A stretch of DNA of 7,756 nt from Rhodospirillales bacterium (GTDB lineage Bacteria > Pseudomonadota > Alphaproteobacteria > Rhodospirillales > Casp-alpha2). Location of the stretch: assembly GCA_021775275.1 (NCBI GenBank), contig JAJFIE010000537.1, positions 1-7,756 on the forward strand. The letters run 5' to 3'. The translations under genes were made by a program, and so were the position numbers. The stretch's first letter is position 1. Every line of letters begins with the position of its first letter. Positions 5,899 through 7,756 of the stretch are shown here, one piece after another. The notes under the pieces are model-generated. The model was given only the letters and a program-made list of their open reading frames with translations, was not told the DNA's origin and searched no databases.

Positions 5899-5926
5899 TT
5901 TGCAATTACCAAACTGAAGCGATAAT
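5899..5926 (+). promoter_or_regulatory. Candidate sigma-70 promoter of the iron-uptake operon
   Basis: TTTGCA (5899-5904) and GATAAT (5921-5926) are 16 bases apart, resembling -35 and -10 elements. Transcription would begin near 5933, immediately before the Fur-like dyad, leaving a leader of about 100 bases. Other AT-rich hexamers nearby (TAGAAT at 5965) could serve instead. Confidence 0.35.
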
Positions 5927-5941
5927 GTGCCTGTTAGTAAA

Positions 5942-5965
5942 TGCGAATGGTTCGCAATTGCAATT
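5942..5965 (+). promoter_or_regulatory. Candidate Fur-family operator
   Basis: TGCGAA-TGG-TTCGCA (5942-5956) is a perfect 6-3-6 dyad, followed at once by the palindrome GCAATTGC (5954-5961) and another GCAATT copy. Fur boxes upstream of iron-uptake genes in many proteobacteria have this TGCGAAT-ATTCGCA form. It lies just downstream of the predicted transcription start, where bound repressor would block transcription when iron is plentiful. Which Fur-family member acts (Fur or Mur) cannot be told; no clear Irr-type TTAGAA/TTCTAA box was seen. Confidence 0.5.
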
Positions 5966-6031
5966 AGAATAATTTAAATCTGGGCGCGAAATCTCCCCTA
6001 ACCGCCTGGACAAGAATCAAGAGGCAAGATC

Positions 6032-7096
6032 ATGAAACGGATTTTCATTGGTGTATTTGCGGTATTCCTTGGATTTGCAGGGTTGCTTGCGATCATTGGC
6101 TCAAACGCCAGCGCAAACAGCGAAGCGGTGGTTAATCTCTATTCCTACCGGCAACCTTTCCTGATCAAACCCCTCCTTGAAGGATTTACCCGGCAGACCG
6201 GTATTGCGGTCAATATGGTGTACGTCAAAAAGGGTATGCTTGAACGTCTGAAAGCAGAAGGCGACAGCAGTCCCGCAGACATGGTTTTGACCACAGATAT
6301 CGGCGGGCTGAACGATATGGTGGTGGCCGGGGTACTGCAATCGGCCCGGTCTGACCAGATCGAAAATAACATTCCTGCCCAATACCGTCATCCCGATGGC
6401 CTGTGGTACGGACTGACGGTTCGCGGGCGGGTAATTTTCGCATCCACGGAACGAACATCTCCTGGCGAAGTAACGAGCTACGCCGACCTCACCAAGCCTG
6501 AACTGAAAGGCCGTATCTGCACGCGTTCGGGCAAGCACGTTTACAACATCTCCCTCATCGCTGCCCTGATTGCCCATGATGGTGAGGATGTTGCGAAAAC
6601 CTGGTTAGCAGGTGTCCGCGATAATCTGGCACAGAAACCCCAAGGCAATGACCGGGCGCAAGCCAGGGCAATTTTCGAAGGCGTGTGCGACTATGCCATC
6701 GCCAACACCTATTACATGGGCAAAATGGCGACCAACGAGAAAAAACCGGAACAACGCCAGTGGGCAAAGGCCGTGCGCATAATTTTCCCCGATCAGGACG
6801 GGCGTGGAACACACGTTAATATCAGCGGAGCGGCAGTCACCAAAAGCGCCAAACATAAAGATAACGCCATCCGTCTGATTGAATATCTCAGCGGTGAAGC
6901 AGCGCAGAAAATCTATGCGGAACAGAATTTCGAATACCCTGTCAAACCAGGGATTCCTCTTCACCCTCTGGTCGCTTCGTGGGGCTCATTCACGGCGGAC
7001 AAGATTGATCTTGCCGACGTTGCAAAATATCGTGCAACAGCGTCCCGCCTGATTGATATTACCGCCTATGATCTGGGCCCACAGAACGGATCCTGA
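6032..7096 (+). CDS. futA: Ferric-iron ABC transporter substrate-binding protein (FutA/FbpA family)
   Basis: This periplasmic protein captures Fe(III) and hands it to a membrane permease. Residues 1-28 are a Sec signal peptide (KRIFIGVFAVFLGFAGLLAI core) with a likely cut near ASA. The mature protein opens with VVNLYSYRQPFLIKPLLEGF (33-52), the FutA/IdiA-type opening. Expected iron-binding tyrosines are visible: Y37 or Y39, Y171 in KHVYN, and the Y227-Y228 pair in IANTYYMGKM. C163 and C219 are the only cysteines and could form a disulfide. The 354-residue length is normal. AAGAGG lies seven bases before the ATG. The permease follows after 44 bp, and the Fur-like operator upstream supports iron as substrate. 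Residues point to Fe(III) rather than thiamine or sulfate, though specificity is inferred. Confidence 0.9.
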   Translation: MKRIFIGVFAVFLGFAGLLAIIGSNASANSEAVVNLYSYRQPFLIKPLLEGFTRQTGIAVNMVYVKKGMLERLKAEGDSSPADMVLTTDIGGLNDMVVAGVLQSARSDQIENNIPAQYRHPDGLWYGLTVRGRVIFASTERTSPGEVTSYADLTKPELKGRICTRSGKHVYNISLIAALIAHDGEDVAKTWLAGVRDNLAQKPQGNDRAQARAIFEGVCDYAIANTYYMGKMATNEKKPEQRQWAKAVRIIFPDQDGRGTHVNISGAAVTKSAKHKDNAIRLIEYLSGEAAQKIYAEQNFEYPVKPGIPLHPLVASWGSFTADKIDLADVAKYRATASRLIDITAYDLGPQNGS

Positions 7097-7140
7097 TCGC
7101 ACTGCCGTATTTACGGAACCGCCGGAGAATACCGACCATT

Positions 7141-7756
7141 GTGACTGATCATTCATCCATAGCCCGATCATCCGGCGTGATAATTTCGAAGCTGACATGG
7201 CGCCCCGATGGCTGGACCATCGGGGCGCTTGTTACCGCATTCTTGATAGCGGGGCCCATTGTCGCTGTGTTTTTCATCGCCATGGCCCCCAGCAATGGCA
7301 TCTGGACACATCTGGCTTCAACAGTTTTGCCCCACTATGTCTGGACAACTATATTTCTGATGTCCGGCGTTGGTGTGGGAACATTGATTATTGGCACCGG
7401 CACAGCCTGGCTGGTCACCATGTGCCGGTTTCCCGGGCGCCGATTCTTCGAATGGGCGCTGGTTTTGCCATTAGCCGTTCCAGCATACGTGATTGCCTAT
7501 GTGTATACCGATCTGCTGGAGTTTTCGGGCCCCGTCCAGGTCATGCTACGGGATTTTTTTGGCTGGAATAATCGACAAGATTACTGGTTTCCGGAAATTC
7601 GTTCCCTCGGCGGCGCCATCACCATGATGACGCTGGTGCTCTACCCCTATGTCTATCTGCTGGCACGCGCCGCCTTTCTCGAACAATCCGTCTGCGTACT
7701 GGAGGTTAGCCGCACATTGGGCAAGACGCCGTGGCAGAGTTTCCGCGACGTAGCTT
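7141..7756 (+). CDS. futB: Iron ABC transporter permease, N-terminal part (FbpB/FutB type)
   Basis: The first 205 codons of an inner-membrane permease of the binding-protein-dependent family are present; the gene runs off the window. After WRPDGWTIGAL (20-30), hydrophobic segments are seen at about 27-48, 70-93, 104-124 and 158-177. LPLAVPAYVIAYVYTDLLE (109-127) is typical of FbpB-like permeases. LEVSRTLGKTPWQSFRDVA (187-205) is the first EAA loop, which contacts the ATPase. The full protein should be about 500-560 residues with two such halves. The start is taken as GTG at 7141; GGAG lies 13 bases before it, an unusually long gap. The first in-frame ATG (7285) would remove most of the first membrane segment. 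An ATPase gene would be expected further on, but not necessarily adjacent. Confidence 0.9.
   Translation, partial: MTDHSSIARSSGVIISKLTWRPDGWTIGALVTAFLIAGPIVAVFFIAMAPSNGIWTHLASTVLPHYVWTTIFLMSGVGVGTLIIGTGTAWLVTMCRFPGRRFFEWALVLPLAVPAYVIAYVYTDLLEFSGPVQVMLRDFFGWNNRQDYWFPEIRSLGGAITMMTLVLYPYVYLLARAAFLEQSVCVLEVSRTLGKTPWQSFRDVA
7200..7228 (+). repeat. Strong hairpin inside the permease coding sequence
   Basis: GCGCCCCGATGG (7200-7211) and CCATCGGGGCGC (7217-7228) form a perfect 12-bp stem with a CTGGA loop, at codons 20-30 of the permease. It is as stable as a terminator stem but is followed only by TTGTT, not a full T-tract. It may slow ribosomes, stabilise the upstream futA message against 3' decay, or cause partial termination. 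Confidence 0.7.

Larger units (their letters stand above)
5615..6031. other. Divergent fliX-futA spacer
   Basis: This 417-bp AT-rich gap between fliX (minus) and the iron-uptake operon (plus) has no convincing gene. Besides the long dyad near fliX and the promoter and operator near futA, it has CCCTCA-CT-TGAGGG (5748-5761) and AATGAT-N7-ATCATT (5855-5873). The motif TCGTT recurs at 5820, 5886 and 5896. No clear sigma-54 or CtrA site facing fliX was found. Confidence 0.65.

Noticed and set aside
7197..7571. Long plus-strand frame overlapping the permease
   Set aside because: It is a shadow: the other frame from 7141 encodes clear membrane segments and an EAA loop, while this one gives a cysteine- and histidine-rich sequence without family features.

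Overview
The window looks like chromosome from a flagellated alphaproteobacterium, most likely a Rhodospirillales-type (possibly marine) organism. This assignment is inference. It rests on the layout fliL <-> flgF-flgG-flgA-flgH with dksA and fliX alongside, the presence of fliX (an alphaproteobacterial flagellar assembly gene), a DksA whose zinc finger has lost three of its four cysteines, a CtrA-like box upstream of fliL, and moderate GC content. No mobile element, tRNA, rRNA or CRISPR array is visible.

Region 1 (1-4530) is a flagellar basal-body locus. fliL (minus strand) is divergent from flgF-flgG-flgA-flgH (plus strand). The 464-bp gap between them is rich in candidate regulatory sites. 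On the fliL side there is a TCAA-N7-TTAACCAT CtrA-like box. On the flgF side there is a well-formed sigma-54 promoter (GG-N10-GC), preceded by an AT-rich IHF-like site and a CGGCA-N5-TGCCG dyad that could be an FlbD/ftr-type enhancer. The plus-strand genes encode two rod proteins (FlgF, FlgG), the P-ring chaperone (FlgA) and the L-ring lipoprotein (FlgH). A near-perfect intrinsic terminator closes the unit.

Region 2 (4540-5614) is on the minus strand and holds fliX and then dksA. dksA has its own candidate sigma-70 promoter, a leader hairpin next to its ribosome binding site, and a palindromic terminator that faces the flgH terminator. The dksA start is placed at 5011, not at the longest open frame.

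Region 3 (5615-7756) begins with a 417-bp AT-rich divergent spacer. It then has an iron-type ABC uptake operon: a FutA/FbpA-like periplasmic ferric-iron-binding protein and the first 205 codons of its inner-membrane permease, cut by the window end. A TGCGAA-N3-TTCGCA dyad just downstream of a candidate promoter is a plausible Fur-family operator. A perfect 12-bp hairpin lies inside the permease coding sequence.

I see no clearly undescribed system. The most interesting items are the layered sigma-54/enhancer control region, the intragenic hairpin in the permease, the Fur-like operator, the cysteine-poor DksA, and the absence of flgI from the place next to flgH or fliX where it is often found.
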